From Pseudomonas sp. A34-9 (GTDB lineage: Bacteria; Pseudomonadota; Gammaproteobacteria; Pseudomonadales; Pseudomonadaceae): DNA of 64,000 nt. The translations under genes and the position numbers were made by a program. Positions 52,033 through 61,426 of the stretch are shown piece by piece. The stretch lies in the NCBI RefSeq assembly GCF_029543085.1, contig NZ_CP119967.1, forward strand, positions 4,924,501 through 4,988,500, given 5' to 3'. Below the pieces are notes generated by a model that had not been told where the DNA came from, did no database searches, and saw only the letters and a list, made by a program, of their open reading frames with translations. How positions within the stretch are numbered: the first letter of the stretch is position 1; each line of letters starts with the position of its first letter.

Positions 52033-52933
52033 TGCGCTTGGTCCTCAGCTCGGAATACAGGTAAGGCACGATGATCGCGAGGATCGCACCGAGCATCAGA
52101 ATCGCACTGGCCGAGCCCATGCCCATCTGGCCGCGACTGAAGGTGAAGGAATACATGAACATCGCCGGCAGGTCGGAGGAATAACCCGGGCCACCGGCGG
52201 TCATCGCCGCGACCAGGTCGAAGCTCTTGATCGCGATGTGCGCCAGAATCATCACCGCACTGAAGAACACCGGACGCAGGCTTGGCAGCACCACTTTCCA
52301 GTAGATCATCGGCATACTCGCACCATCGATCTGCGCAGCACGGATGATCGATTGATCGACGCCACGCAGGCCGGCGAGGAACATCGCCATGATGAAGCCC
52401 GAGGCTTGCCAGACAGCGGCGATCACCAGGCAGTAGACCACGCGATCAGGGTCGATCAGCCAGTCGAGACGGAAGCCTTCCCAGCCCCAGTCACGCAACA
52501 ATTTGTCCAGGCCCATGCCCGGGTTGAGCAGCCATTTCCACGCGGTACCGGTGACGATCATCGAGAGCGCCATCGGGTACAGGTAAATGGTGCGGATAAA
52601 GCCTTCGCGACGGATGCGCTGGTCGAGGAACACCGCCAGCAGCACGCCGATCACCAGCGTGATACCGATGAACATGCCACCGAACACCGCGAGGTTTTTG
52701 CTCGCAACCCACCAGCGGTCGTTGTCGAACAACCGTGCGTATTGCGCCAGACCCGCCCACTTGTAAGTCGGCAGGAAGGTCGAGGTGGTGAACGACAGCA
52801 CGAACGTCCACAGGATGTAGCCATAGAAGCCCACCAGCACGATGAACATGCTCGGCGCCAGCACCAGTTTGGGTAGCCAGCGCTGCAATGCATCGAACGG
52901 CGAGGCCTTGCTGAACACAGCAACAGAACTCAT
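52025..52933 (-). CDS. gtsB: Glucose ABC transporter permease GtsB
   Basis: A 302-residue MalF-like CUT1 permease with six helices. The EAA loop reads LRGVDQSIIRAAQIDGASMP, then IYWKVVLPSLRPVF. It forms the membrane channel with GtsC. It is preceded by a REPIN and the gtsA gene on the same strand and overlaps gtsC, so gtsABCD should be one operon with a processing or attenuation point at the repeat. Confidence 0.95.
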   Translation of the reverse strand: MSSVAVFSKASPFDALQRWLPKLVLAPSMFIVLVGFYGYILWTFVLSFTTSTFLPTYKWAGLAQYARLFDNDRWWVASKNLAVFGGMFIGITLVIGVLLAVFLDQRIRREGFIRTIYLYPMALSMIVTGTAWKWLLNPGMGLDKLLRDWGWEGFRLDWLIDPDRVVYCLVIAAVWQASGFIMAMFLAGLRGVDQSIIRAAQIDGASMPMIYWKVVLPSLRPVFFSAVMILAHIAIKSFDLVAAMTAGGPGYSSDLPAMFMYSFTFSRGQMGMGSASAILMLGAILAIIVPYLYSELRTKRND

Positions 52934-52973
52934 GGGGAAATCCAGTACAGGGAATTAGGGTTGCAAACGGGTT

Positions 52974-53068
52974 CCCTGTGGGAGCCAGCCTGCTGGCGAT
53001 TGCGGTGTGTCAGCCGACGGATGTAGCAACTGACACAACGCCTTCGCGAGCAGGCTCGCTCCTACAGG
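52974..53068. repeat. REPIN between gtsA and gtsB, diverged left arm
   Basis: CCCTGTGGGAGCCAGCCTGC and GCAGGCTCGCTCCTACAGG are inverted. The left unit has drifted (GCCAGCCTGCTGGCG). An intra-operon REP like this usually protects the upstream mRNA, here that of the abundant binding protein. Confidence 0.88.
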
Positions 53069-53076
53069 TCCAAGGA

Positions 53077-54378
53077 TTACTTGGACGACTTGACGGCCGC
53101 ACCCAGTTTCTTGGCCGTGTCGGCAGGGTCGGCTTTCGGGTCGTTGATGTAGTTGGTCACGACATCAAAGAACGCGCCTTGCACCGCCAGCGTGGTCGCC
53201 ATGTTGTGCGCCATGCTCGGCTGCAGGCCGCCGGACTTGGCGTCCGCCAGGAAATCCTTGGCAGCCGTTTGTGCGCAGGAGTCGAAACCGAGCTTGTCCA
53301 TGTTGTTCAACATGTCGTTGCGAACCGGGATCGAGCCTTTGTTGATGCTGAAGACTTTCTGGAAGTTTTCACCCAGCACGACTTTGGCGATGTCCTGCTG
53401 ACCGGCCGCAGTGCCTGCGTCCTTCTGCTTGAACACGGCCAGCGAGTCGATGTTGTAGGTGAACGCCTTGTCGGTGCCCGGGAAGGCGACGCACTCGTAA
53501 TCCTTGCCGGCGACTTTCTTGGCGGCAGTCCATTCGGACTTGGCCCAGTCACCCATGATCTGCATGCCGGCCTTGCCGTTGATGACCTTGGCCGCTTCCA
53601 GATTCCAGTCCTGGCCTTTGCCGTCGGCGTCCATGTAGGTCGCGACTTTCTTCAGCTCGGTCAGCGCCTTGACCATTTCCGGACCGGTCAGCGCGCCGTT
53701 GTCCAGGTCAACCAGGGCTTTCTTGTAACCATCGACACCCATGACCGAAAGCACCACGGCTTCGAACACGGTGCTGTCCTGCCAAGGCTGACCGCCGTGA
53801 GCCAGCGGGATGAAGCCCGCAGCCTTGAGCTTGTCGCCAGCGGCATAGAATTCTTCGAGGGTGGTCGGGTTCTTGGTGATACCGGCTTTCTTGAACACTT
53901 CCGGGTTGATCCACAGCCAGTTCACGCGGTGAATGTTCACCGGTACCGCCACGTAATCACCGTCGTACTTCACGGTATCGGAGACTTTCTTGTCGAGCAG
54001 GCTGTCCCACTTTTCCGACTTGGCGACGTCTTTCAAAACGTCGGTGTCGAGCAGGCCGGTCGACGCCCATTCCTGGATGTCCGGGCCTTTGATCTGAGCG
54101 ACGCCAGGCGGGTTGCCGGCGACTGCGCGGCTTTTCAGCACGGTCATGGCAGTCGCACCGCCACCACCGGCGACAGCGCCGTCTTTCCAGGTGAAACCGT
54201 CTTTTTCGACTTGGGCCTTGAGCACATCAACAGCAGCTTTTTCGCCACCGGACGTCCACCAGTGCACGACTTCGACCGAACCTTTGGATTCGGCAGCGGA
54301 AACACTGAGAGGCAGAATTGCGAGCGGGAACAGGGAGGCGACAGAAATGACAGTAGCGAGGCGAGAAATCGCATTCAT
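53077..54378 (-). CDS. gtsA: Glucose ABC transporter substrate-binding protein GtsA
   Basis: A 433-residue periplasmic binding protein with a Sec signal peptide (residues 1-~28, [20 protein letters not shown]...SAAE). It is of the CUT1 sugar-binding type, with [20 protein letters not shown] at the start of the mature protein and [20 protein letters not shown] late. It delivers glucose to GtsBCD. The start at 54378 has AAAGG upstream, and AACAACAAGAAA directly before that is a Crc/Hfq-type motif. It is first of the gts operon. Confidence 0.95.
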   Translation of the reverse strand: MNAISRLATVISVASLFPLAILPLSVSAAESKGSVEVVHWWTSGGEKAAVDVLKAQVEKDGFTWKDGAVAGGGGATAMTVLKSRAVAGNPPGVAQIKGPDIQEWASTGLLDTDVLKDVAKSEKWDSLLDKKVSDTVKYDGDYVAVPVNIHRVNWLWINPEVFKKAGITKNPTTLEEFYAAGDKLKAAGFIPLAHGGQPWQDSTVFEAVVLSVMGVDGYKKALVDLDNGALTGPEMVKALTELKKVATYMDADGKGQDWNLEAAKVINGKAGMQIMGDWAKSEWTAAKKVAGKDYECVAFPGTDKAFTYNIDSLAVFKQKDAGTAAGQQDIAKVVLGENFQKVFSINKGSIPVRNDMLNNMDKLGFDSCAQTAAKDFLADAKSGGLQPSMAHNMATTLAVQGAFFDVVTNYINDPKADPADTAKKLGAAVKSSK

Positions 54379-54390
54379 CTGAGATGTACC

Positions 54391-54402
54391 TTTCTTGTTG
54401 TT
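54391..54402 (-). promoter_or_regulatory. Crc/Hfq-type motif in the gtsA leader
   Basis: On the coding strand AACAACAAGAAA merges into the AAAGG ribosome site of gtsA. Confidence 0.72.
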
Positions 54403-54496
54403 ATGCATGCAAGTCTGGTGCTTGCGCTGCACAGGAGTTTAAACAGGACGTTTCCCTTCGCAGGTAACGAAGGGACGCGCGAATGTCACCACATGG

Positions 54497-55756
54497 TTAC
54501 ACAGGAACGCTCTGGGACAAGTGCGCCAAGGCAGTCGCCATACTGGGTGACAAGGGTAGACGAGGAATCAACACCGCTTGCCAGGCGTGATACAGGTCGG
54601 GCTTACCCGCCCAGATATCGGCGCTTGGAACGTTTTGCGGATTGAGTTCGTGGTGCCAGCTGCCGTCGCAACGGTCGATGAAATTCATCTCGCAGAATTC
54701 CCAGAACAGCCGGTACCAGGTTTCGTATTGCGCATCGCCGGTGCGTTTGAGCAAGGCACTGGCAGCAGCGCTGGCTTCGGCGTGCGTCCAGTGCAGGCGA
54801 TGGCGGACGATGGCCTTGTTGCTCCAGTCGAGGGTGTAGACGATGCCCGGCAGACCATCGACGTCCCAGCCGTTGCGGCAGTTGTTTTCGAACAGTTTCT
54901 GCGCGTCGGTCGCCAGCCAGCCGGGGGTCAGCATGCCCGCCTGCACCCGCGCCGCTTCGAGGTGTAACAGCAACCGCGCCCACTCGAAACCGTGGCCCGG
55001 CGTGGTGCCGAACGGGCGAAAACCGTCAGCAGGTTTGTCCTGGTTGTATTCGCGCAGCGGTTGCCAGTCGCGGTCGAAGTGCTCGATGACCATGTAACCG
55101 TTGGCGGCGGCGTGACCATGGATGAGGCGCTCGACGATGCGTTGCGCGCGCACCAGCCAGCGCGGATCCTCAGTGACATCAGCCAGTGCGAGGAATGCTT
55201 CAGTGGCGTGCATGTTGCTGTTGGCGCCGCGATAGGCTTCTTCTTCGCTCCAGTCGCGGTTGAAGAATTCGCGCATGGCGCCCTCTTCTTCGCTCCAGAA
55301 ATAGGTGTCGATGATGTCGATGGCGTCGTCCAGCAACGCTTGGGCGCCGGGGCGCTGTGCAACCACGGCAGAGCTGGCGGCCAGTGCGACAAAGGCATGC
55401 AGATAGGCGTTCTTGCCGGTGTTGCCGTCGCGGTGTTCGGCGACGGCGAACCAGCCGCCGTGCAGTGCATCACGCAACGGCCCGCGCAGGGCGGCGATGC
55501 CGTGATCGACCAGTTCGGCAAAACCCGGCAGGCCCTGAATGTGGGCCATGGCGAAGCTGTGAGTCATGCGCGCGGTGTTCATGGTTTCGGCTTGTGCGTT
55601 CGCCCGCAGACGGCCGCGTTCGTCGAGGTTACCGAACCCTTCGGGCAGCTTTGATGCCTTGGCGAAATCCAGCAGACGCAGGCCTTCGGCGGCGAGCCAG
55701 TGCTGGTGGGCAGGGGCGTTCAGCCAACTGCTGAAGCCTGGGTGAAAGGTGTCCAT
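54497..55756 (-). CDS. AGE-family aldose-ketose epimerase/isomerase
   Basis: A 419-residue (alpha/alpha)6-barrel protein of the N-acylglucosamine 2-epimerase family. The segments LLDFAKASKLPEGFGNLDER, TARMTHSFAMAHIQG, NSNMHATEAFLALADVT and TPGHGFEWARLLLHL contain the usual catalytic histidines and Arg/Glu. Mannose-fructose isomerase (YihS-like) activity fits best; it would feed other hexoses into the cluster. The start at 55756 has AAGGG upstream, preceded by AACAACAAAAAA, a Crc/Hfq-type motif. It is located between gltS and gtsA on the same strand. Confidence 0.88.
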   Translation of the reverse strand: MDTFHPGFSSWLNAPAHQHWLAAEGLRLLDFAKASKLPEGFGNLDERGRLRANAQAETMNTARMTHSFAMAHIQGLPGFAELVDHGIAALRGPLRDALHGGWFAVAEHRDGNTGKNAYLHAFVALAASSAVVAQRPGAQALLDDAIDIIDTYFWSEEEGAMREFFNRDWSEEEAYRGANSNMHATEAFLALADVTEDPRWLVRAQRIVERLIHGHAAANGYMVIEHFDRDWQPLREYNQDKPADGFRPFGTTPGHGFEWARLLLHLEAARVQAGMLTPGWLATDAQKLFENNCRNGWDVDGLPGIVYTLDWSNKAIVRHRLHWTHAEASAAASALLKRTGDAQYETWYRLFWEFCEMNFIDRCDGSWHHELNPQNVPSADIWAGKPDLYHAWQAVLIPRLPLSPSMATALAHLSQSVPV

Positions 55757-55766
55757 GGAGTGGCCC

Positions 55767-55779
55767 TTTTTTGTTGTTA
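55767..55779 (-). promoter_or_regulatory. Crc/Hfq-type motif in the AGE isomerase leader
   Basis: AACAACAAAAAAG on the coding strand runs into the ribosome site AAGGG. Confidence 0.68.
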
Positions 55780-55864
55780 TGACTGCGGGCAGTCTAAACA
55801 ACGGGCCGGGGCGGGCTTGTAACGAAGGGGGCGGGGTTTGTCACCAGTTCGTGACAAAGAGCAG

Positions 55865-56041
55865 CCCTCACCCCAGCCCTCTCCCGGAGGGAGAGGGGGC
55901 CGACCGAGGTGTAATAAGCCTTCCGCCGACCTGAAATACCGAGTCGATTATGGATTCGGCGCAACACTTTCAGGTCGGCGTATTTATCCAGCATCTCCCA
56001 ATCGGTTCCCTCTCCCTCCGGGAGAGGGCTAGGGTGAGGGG
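55865..56041. repeat. Long nested inverted-repeat element, copy 6
   Basis: CCCTCACCCCAGCCCTCTCC and GGGAGAGGGCTAGGGTGAGG are the outer arms. The inner arms are CCGACCTGAAATACCGAGTC and TTTCAGGTCGGCG. It lies between gltS and the isomerase gene. Confidence 0.92.
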
Positions 56042-56053
56042 CTCTTCTGATCG

Positions 56054-57523
56054 TCAATCCGCCGAACGCGGCAGCTGCAAGGTGACCCGCAACCCACCCT
56101 CACGCAAATTCTGCAACGTCACTTCCCCACCATGACTGTGGGCAATATTGCGCGCGATGCCCAAACCAAGCCCATATCCCTGCTGCTGCCCGGCCAGCCG
56201 AAAGTGCGGCTCGAACACCTGCTCCAGGCGCTGCTCCGGCACACCCGGCCCTTCATCATCAACGTGCAGGACAAACGCGCTGTCATCGTCATCGATGTGC
56301 AGATGCGCGTTCTGTCCGTACTTCAAGGCATTGTCGATCAGGTTGCCAATGCAACGCTTCAACGCCAGAGGCTTGCCCGGATAGGCTGCCAGCGCACGCC
56401 CGTGCTGAGTCACGCGGCCATTGCCGTTCGGCGCCAGATACGGCTCGACCAGACAATCGAGCACATGGTTGAGATCCACCGGCTCGATGTTCTCGTGGAT
56501 GTCAGTGTCCTTCACGCATTGCAGCGCACCTTTGACCAGCAACTCCAGCTCATCCAGATCGCGGCCGAACTTGGCTTGCAGTGTTTCGTCTTCCAGCAAT
56601 TCGACGCGCAAACGCAAACGGGTGATCGGTGTGCGCAGGTCATGGGAGATCGCGCTGAACAACTGGCTGCGCTCGGTCAGGTAGCGGCTGATGCGCTCGC
56701 GCATGGTGTTGAAAGCACGGCCCACTTCCACCACTTCGCTGCCACCCCCCTCGGCCACCGGCTCGACGTCGGCGCCCAGCGACAGATCCCGCGCTGAGCG
56801 CGCCAGACGTTTGAGCGGCCGGCTTTGCCAGTGCACCAGCAGGCCGATGAACAGCAATAGAAAAGCACTGGTGAGAACGATGAACCACACCTGCTGCGAG
56901 GGCAGGCCTTGTTCTTCAAGACTGGTGTACGGCTCGGGCAACAGCGAGGCGATGTACAGCCATTCGCCCGGCGCCATTTGAATCTGCGTGACCAACACGG
57001 GTGGATTCACCGGCTCCAGGGTCAGCGCGTAATGCGCCCACGAGCGGGGCAGCTCATCGAGCTTCAGCCCGGCGTTGAAAATCCGCAGATCTTCGGGGCT
57101 GACAAAGGTCACCGAAATATCCGTGTCATTGCCCAAGGTCTGACGCAGCACTTCGTCGACCGCTTTCATCACCGCCGCCTTACGCGGCGTGACCGGCAGC
57201 ACGTCCATGCCCAGCGGCTTGTCGTTGAGCGTCACAACGAAACGGGTGCCGCCCATGCTGCGCAACTGGTCGAGCACCAATGGTCGATAAGCCACCGGCA
57301 ATGAGCGGAAATAGCTGACGCTGGCGGTCATTGAATGGGCGAGGCTGCGGGCACTGGTGACCAGGCCTTCGAGCTGCGTGGCGCGTAATTGCGAGACCCA
57401 GATCACGCTGGATAACGTCTGCGCGAACAGCACCGCGAGCAAGGTCAGCAGCAACATCCGCCCGAGCAGCGAACGCGGCACAGGCACCTTGGCAGCGAAT
57501 CTGCGCAGGGACTCAATGACCAT
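56054..57523 (-). CDS. gltS: Sensor histidine kinase GltS
   Basis: A 489-residue two-component kinase. TM1 is near residues 22-44, a periplasmic sensor covers ~45-210, TM2 ~212-230 and HAMP ~231-283. The dimerisation/H-box FSAISHDLRTPITRLRLRVE has His294, and a C-terminal ATPase has N, G1 (DDEGPGVPE) and G2 (GYGLGLGIARNI) boxes. It is partner of GltR in control of glucose transport genes. The ATG at 57523 overlaps gltR by 11 bases; 57538 is an equally open alternative. Confidence 0.93.
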   Translation of the reverse strand: MVIESLRRFAAKVPVPRSLLGRMLLLTLLAVLFAQTLSSVIWVSQLRATQLEGLVTSARSLAHSMTASVSYFRSLPVAYRPLVLDQLRSMGGTRFVVTLNDKPLGMDVLPVTPRKAAVMKAVDEVLRQTLGNDTDISVTFVSPEDLRIFNAGLKLDELPRSWAHYALTLEPVNPPVLVTQIQMAPGEWLYIASLLPEPYTSLEEQGLPSQQVWFIVLTSAFLLLFIGLLVHWQSRPLKRLARSARDLSLGADVEPVAEGGGSEVVEVGRAFNTMRERISRYLTERSQLFSAISHDLRTPITRLRLRVELLEDETLQAKFGRDLDELELLVKGALQCVKDTDIHENIEPVDLNHVLDCLVEPYLAPNGNGRVTQHGRALAAYPGKPLALKRCIGNLIDNALKYGQNAHLHIDDDDSAFVLHVDDEGPGVPEQRLEQVFEPHFRLAGQQQGYGLGLGIARNIAHSHGGEVTLQNLREGGLRVTLQLPRSAD

Positions 57524-58244
57524 TGCCGGCAACCACATTGGCTGCCAGTTGGTAGCCGCTACCGCGCACGGTACGGATCAGCCTTGGCGGTTTTTCCGTG
57601 TCGCGCAGACGCTGGCGCAAACGGCTGACGGCCATGTCGACAATACGATCGAGCGGCATCAGGTCGCGGCCACGGGTGGCGTTGCCGATGGTGTCGCGGT
57701 CGAGGATTTCCTGCGGATGATCGAGGAACAGCTTCAGCAGGGCGAAGTCGGCACCGGAGAGAATCACTTCTTCGCCGTCAGTGTGAAACAGCCGGTGGCT
57801 GACCATGTCGAGCCGCCATTCATCGAAGGCCAGCACGTCACTGCCACTGCGCTCCTGGCCGAATTGCGCACGCCGCAGCAGGGCTTTGATCCGTGCTTGC
57901 AGTTCGCGTGGGCTGAAGGGTTTGCCGAGGTAATCGTCGGCGCCGAGTTCCAGACCGATCACGCGGTCGGCTTCGTCGGAACTGGCGGTGAGCATGATGA
58001 TTGGCACCTGCGCCTGACGCGGATGCTGACGTACCCACCGACACAGGCTGAAGCCGTCTTCGTCGGGCAACATGACATCGAGGATCACCAGATCGCTCGG
58101 CGCCTCGTTGAGGGCCTGGCGGAAACTGGCACCATCGGCGGTGGCCCGCACCTGAAACCCGGCGCGGGTCAGGTAGGTTTCCAGCAACTCGCGTATTTCC
58201 TGGTCGTCATCGACCAACAATATCGACTTGTTGACTGAGCTCAC
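57513..58244 (-). CDS. gltR: Response regulator GltR (GTG start)
   Basis: A 243-residue OmpR-type regulator. The receiver domain (~7-120) has an acidic pocket DDD at 12-14, phosphoacceptor Asp56 (ILDVMLPDEDG) and the late Lys in DYLGKPFSP. A winged-helix output domain (~140-235) contains TIGNATRGRDLMPLDRIVDM. It controls oprB and gts expression in other pseudomonads. The start is GTG at 58244. The AAGGA ribosome site upstream is embedded in CCAACAACAAGGA, which is Crc/Hfq-like. It overlaps gltS. Confidence 0.95.
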   Translation of the reverse strand: MSSVNKSILLVDDDQEIRELLETYLTRAGFQVRATADGASFRQALNEAPSDLVILDVMLPDEDGFSLCRWVRQHPRQAQVPIIMLTASSDEADRVIGLELGADDYLGKPFSPRELQARIKALLRRAQFGQERSGSDVLAFDEWRLDMVSHRLFHTDGEEVILSGADFALLKLFLDHPQEILDRDTIGNATRGRDLMPLDRIVDMAVSRLRQRLRDTEKPPRLIRTVRGSGYQLAANVVAGNGH

Positions 58245-58255
58245 TTCGAAGGCAT

Positions 58256-58268
58256 CCTTGTTGTTGGA
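58256..58268 (-). promoter_or_regulatory. Crc/Hfq-type motif in the gltR leader
   Basis: CCAACAACAAGG on the coding strand contains AACAACAA and overlaps the ribosome site. Confidence 0.62.
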
Positions 58269-58319
58269 ATTGGGGCGGATTATGCCTTAAGCATCGAACT
58301 TACAAACACCACAGAACCA

Positions 58320-58412
58320 CTGTGGGAGCGAGCCTGCTCGCGAATCGGTTTAAACATTCAACAGATCTGTTGACTGACACACCGCTTTCGCGAGCAGGCT
58401 CGCTCCCACAAT
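58320..58412. repeat. REPIN between glk and gltR
   Basis: CTGTGGGAGCGAGCCTGCTC and GAGCAGGCTCGCTCCCACA are inverted around ~45 bases. Confidence 0.92.
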
Positions 58413-58423
58413 TGGATTGCATT

Positions 58424-59383
58424 TCAGGTTGGGGTTGATTGGTCCAGGGCTACGCCGGCGCCAACGAGGCCGGAATACGGCGCTGTCACCAGCCACACCG
58501 GGATCCCCTTGAAGTAATCGCTCATGCAGCCCTTGTCAGCAAAGCTGCGGGCAAAACCGCTTTCGACGAAGAAATCGGCAAACCGCGGAATCACCCCGCC
58601 AACGATATACACCCCGCCACGCCCACCCGTGGTCAGCACATTGTTACCCGCCACACGCCCGAGCCAGCAGCAGAACTGCTCAAGCACTTCCAGCGCAATC
58701 GGATCACCCGCCAGCCCGGCGGCGGTAATCGCTTCCGGCGTGTCGAGTTTGGGCTCATGCCCGTCCACCGCGCAGATCGCCCGATAAACCCGTGGCAGAC
58801 CGCCGCCGCTCAATGCGGTTTCGGCGCTGACATGGCCGATCTCATTGTGGATGTGCTGCCACAGCTGCGTTTCACGCGGGCTGCTCAGCGGCAGATCGAC
58901 GTGACCGCCCTCCCCCGGCAACGCCGCGAAACGCCCCTCGCCCAAATCGAGCAAGGTGCCGACGCCCAGGCCAGTGCCCGGGCCAATCACCACGGCAGGA
59001 CGCAACGGCTCCGGCGTGCCCTCGCAGACCACGCGAAATTCGCCCGGCTGCAAACGGGTCATGCCCAGCGCCATCGCCGAGAAGTCGTTGACCAGCAACA
59101 ACTGCTCGACCTGCAAGGTTTGGCAGAACGCGGTGCGACTCAGCCGCCAATGGTTGTTGGTGAACTTGAATTCATCACCACTGACCGGCCCCGCCACCGA
59201 CAGGCACACCGAGCCGATCGAACCCGGCGCCAGACCGAGCCCGCTCAGGTAGAGGCTGATGGCCTCTTCCGGGCTGGCGTGGTCGGCGGTGGCCAAGACC
59301 TGAACCGATTCCAGTTGCTGGTTTTTCCACAACGCGAACCGTGCGTTGGTGCCTCCGATGTCACCGACCAAAGCCAGTTTCAA
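58424..59383 (-). CDS. glk: Glucokinase
   Basis: A 319-residue ROK-unrelated bacterial glucokinase. The N-terminal ATP-phosphate motif [12 protein letters not shown] is at residues 8-19, [15 protein letters not shown] in the middle, and [10 protein letters not shown] with [13 protein letters not shown] binds sugar. It phosphorylates glucose to glucose-6-phosphate for Zwf. Its ATG overlaps the edd stop by 4 bases (ATGA), so translation is coupled. Confidence 0.95.
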   Translation of the reverse strand: MKLALVGDIGGTNARFALWKNQQLESVQVLATADHASPEEAISLYLSGLGLAPGSIGSVCLSVAGPVSGDEFKFTNNHWRLSRTAFCQTLQVEQLLLVNDFSAMALGMTRLQPGEFRVVCEGTPEPLRPAVVIGPGTGLGVGTLLDLGEGRFAALPGEGGHVDLPLSSPRETQLWQHIHNEIGHVSAETALSGGGLPRVYRAICAVDGHEPKLDTPEAITAAGLAGDPIALEVLEQFCCWLGRVAGNNVLTTGGRGGVYIVGGVIPRFADFFVESGFARSFADKGCMSDYFKGIPVWLVTAPYSGLVGAGVALDQSTPT

Positions 59384-61206
59384 TTAAGCGTCTCCAAGGC
59401 GGAAGTGAAGGCGCTGGCGCCCTGCTCCGCCGAGCTGAAGGCCATGCGCATGAAGCCAAACAGTTCGCGACCGCTGCCGATGTTGTTGCCCAACAGGCCT
59501 TTGGCGGGTTCGCGCGCTGCAAATTCTGCGGCGTCGACCTTGAGTTGCAAAGTGCCTTTGACGCCATCGACGCGGATGATATCGCCCTCTTGCACGCGCG
59601 CCAAAGCGCCACCGACATAAGCTTCCGGGCTGACGTGAATCGCAGCGGGGATTTTCCCCGAGGCGCCGGACATCCGTCCGTCAGTCACCAGCGCCACTTT
59701 GAAGCCGCGGTCCTGCAGCACGCCGAGGAACGGCGTCATCTTGTGCAGCTCGGGCATGCCGTTGGAGCGCGGGCCCTGGAAGCGCATCACCGCAACGAAA
59801 TCCTTTTCCAGCAGACCGGCCTTGAACGCGTCGGCCAGATCCTGCTGATCCTGGAACACCATCGCCGGTGCTTCGACGATCTGGTTTTCCAGCGCCACCG
59901 CAGAAACTTTCATCACACCGCGACCGAGGTTGCCTTCCATCACACGCAGACCACCCTCCTGCGAGAACGCACGGGCGACCGGGCGCAGGATGTTTTCGTC
60001 GAGGCTGTCGGTCGGACCTTCACGCCAGACCAGTTCGCCGTTATCGAGGAACGGCTCTTTGGTGTATTGGCTCAAGCCGTGGCCGAGCACGGTGTTGACG
60101 TCTTCGTGCAACAGACCGGCGCCGAGCAGCTCACGGATCAGGAATGACATGCCGCCCGCGGCCTGGAAGTGGTTGATGTCGGCTTTGCCGTTCGGGTAGA
60201 CGTGGCTCAGGGTCGGCACGACTTCGGAAAGGTCGGCCATGTCTTGCCAGGTCAGCTGAATGCCCGCGGCCATGGCGATCGCCGGCATGTGCAGGGTGTG
60301 GTTGGTTGAACCGCCAGTGGCGTGCAACGCGACGATCGAGTTGACCAGCGATTTCTCGTCGACGATTTCGCCGATCGGCATAAAGTTGCCGTTCTGCTTG
60401 GTCAGGCGCGTCACTTGATGCGCGGCTTCACGGGTCAGCGCATCACGCAGCGGCGTGTTCGGGTTGACGAAAGAGGCGCCCGGCAAGTGCAGGCCCATGA
60501 CTTCCATCAGCAACTGGTTGGTGTTGGCGGTGCCGTAAAAGGTGCAGGTGCCCGGGCTGTGGTAGGACTTCATCTCCGATTCCAGCAACTCTTCGCGGGT
60601 CGCTTTGCCTTCGGCGTATTTCTGCCGCACGTCGGCTTTTTCCTTGTTGGAAATCCCCGAGACCATCGGCCCGCCCGGGACGAAAATCGTCGGCAGGTGA
60701 CCGAAACGCAGCGAACCCATCATCAGGCCCGGGACGATCTTGTCGCAGATGCCGAGCATCAGTGCGCCGTCAAACATGTTGTGCGACAGCGCCACCGCCG
60801 TGGACATGGCGATCACTTCACGGCTCGGCAGGCTCAGTTCCATGCCCGGCTCGCCTTGGGTCACGCCATCGCACATCGCTGGCGTACCGCCGGCGAACTG
60901 GCCGACCGAGCCGATTTCGCGCAGGGCATTCTTGATCTGTTGCGGGAAGACTTCGTACGGCTGGTGCGCCGAGAGCATGTCGTTATACGAAGAAACAATG
61001 GCGATGTTCGCCGAGTTCATCATCCGCAGGCTGTGCTTGTCTTCGCTGCCGCACCCGGCCACGCCGTGGGCAAAGTTGGCGCATTGCAGCTTGCCGCGCA
61101 TCGGCCCGTCGGTTGCGGCCCCGCGAATCAGTGCAAGGTAAGCCTGACGCGTGGCGCGGCTGCGGGCGATAAGCCGTTCGGTGACCTCAAGAACGCGGGG
61201 ATGCAT
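59380..61206 (-). CDS. edd: Phosphogluconate dehydratase
   Basis: A 608-residue IlvD/Edd-family iron-sulfur dehydratase converting 6-phosphogluconate to KDPG. The cluster-ligand regions [38 protein letters not shown] and [15 protein letters not shown] carry the family cysteines. A C-terminal [18 protein letters not shown] motif is present. It is first of the edd-glk(-gltR-gltS) group and divergent from gap. GGAG precedes the start. CAACAACAA lies ~60 bases further upstream, in the likely leader. Confidence 0.96.
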   Translation of the reverse strand: MHPRVLEVTERLIARSRATRQAYLALIRGAATDGPMRGKLQCANFAHGVAGCGSEDKHSLRMMNSANIAIVSSYNDMLSAHQPYEVFPQQIKNALREIGSVGQFAGGTPAMCDGVTQGEPGMELSLPSREVIAMSTAVALSHNMFDGALMLGICDKIVPGLMMGSLRFGHLPTIFVPGGPMVSGISNKEKADVRQKYAEGKATREELLESEMKSYHSPGTCTFYGTANTNQLLMEVMGLHLPGASFVNPNTPLRDALTREAAHQVTRLTKQNGNFMPIGEIVDEKSLVNSIVALHATGGSTNHTLHMPAIAMAAGIQLTWQDMADLSEVVPTLSHVYPNGKADINHFQAAGGMSFLIRELLGAGLLHEDVNTVLGHGLSQYTKEPFLDNGELVWREGPTDSLDENILRPVARAFSQEGGLRVMEGNLGRGVMKVSAVALENQIVEAPAMVFQDQQDLADAFKAGLLEKDFVAVMRFQGPRSNGMPELHKMTPFLGVLQDRGFKVALVTDGRMSGASGKIPAAIHVSPEAYVGGALARVQEGDIIRVDGVKGTLQLKVDAAEFAAREPAKGLLGNNIGSGRELFGFMRMAFSSAEQGASAFTSALETLN

Positions 61207-61262
61207 GTGTAGAACTCCAGGCTAACGGATGTGGCGACCTGATTGTCTATGCTGATCAAACG

Positions 61263-61276
61263 CCGTTGTTGTTGGA
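61263..61276 (-). promoter_or_regulatory. Crc/Hfq-type motif in the edd leader
   Basis: CCAACAACAACGG on the coding strand contains AACAACAA, about 60 bases before the edd ATG. It is more distant from the ribosome site than in the other genes. Confidence 0.45.
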
Positions 61277-61326
61277 ATGACAGACGGCTTTTTTGACCAT
61301 TCGGACCAGTTGATTCAGGTCACTCG

Positions 61327-61341
61327 TTGTAGATAAAACAA
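61327..61341. promoter_or_regulatory. Candidate HexR operator 1, edd/gap promoter
   Basis: TTGTAGATAAAACAA fits the HexR pattern TTGT-N7-ACAA exactly and lies midway between the divergent edd and gap genes. Confidence 0.72.
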
Positions 61342-61388
61342 AATATTGCCACTAAAAAGGCTTGTTTTCTATTTTTATGCGAATAATC

Positions 61389-61403
61389 TTGTAATTCCAA
61401 CAA
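61389..61403. promoter_or_regulatory. Candidate HexR operator 2, overlapping a Crc/Hfq-type motif before gap
   Basis: TTGTAATTCCAACAA again fits TTGT-N7-ACAA. Its right half continues as AACAACAAAAC, an AANAANAA motif 20 bases before the gap start codon. Confidence 0.62.
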
Positions 61404-61426
61404 CAAAACGACGGCGGCGCTGTTCC

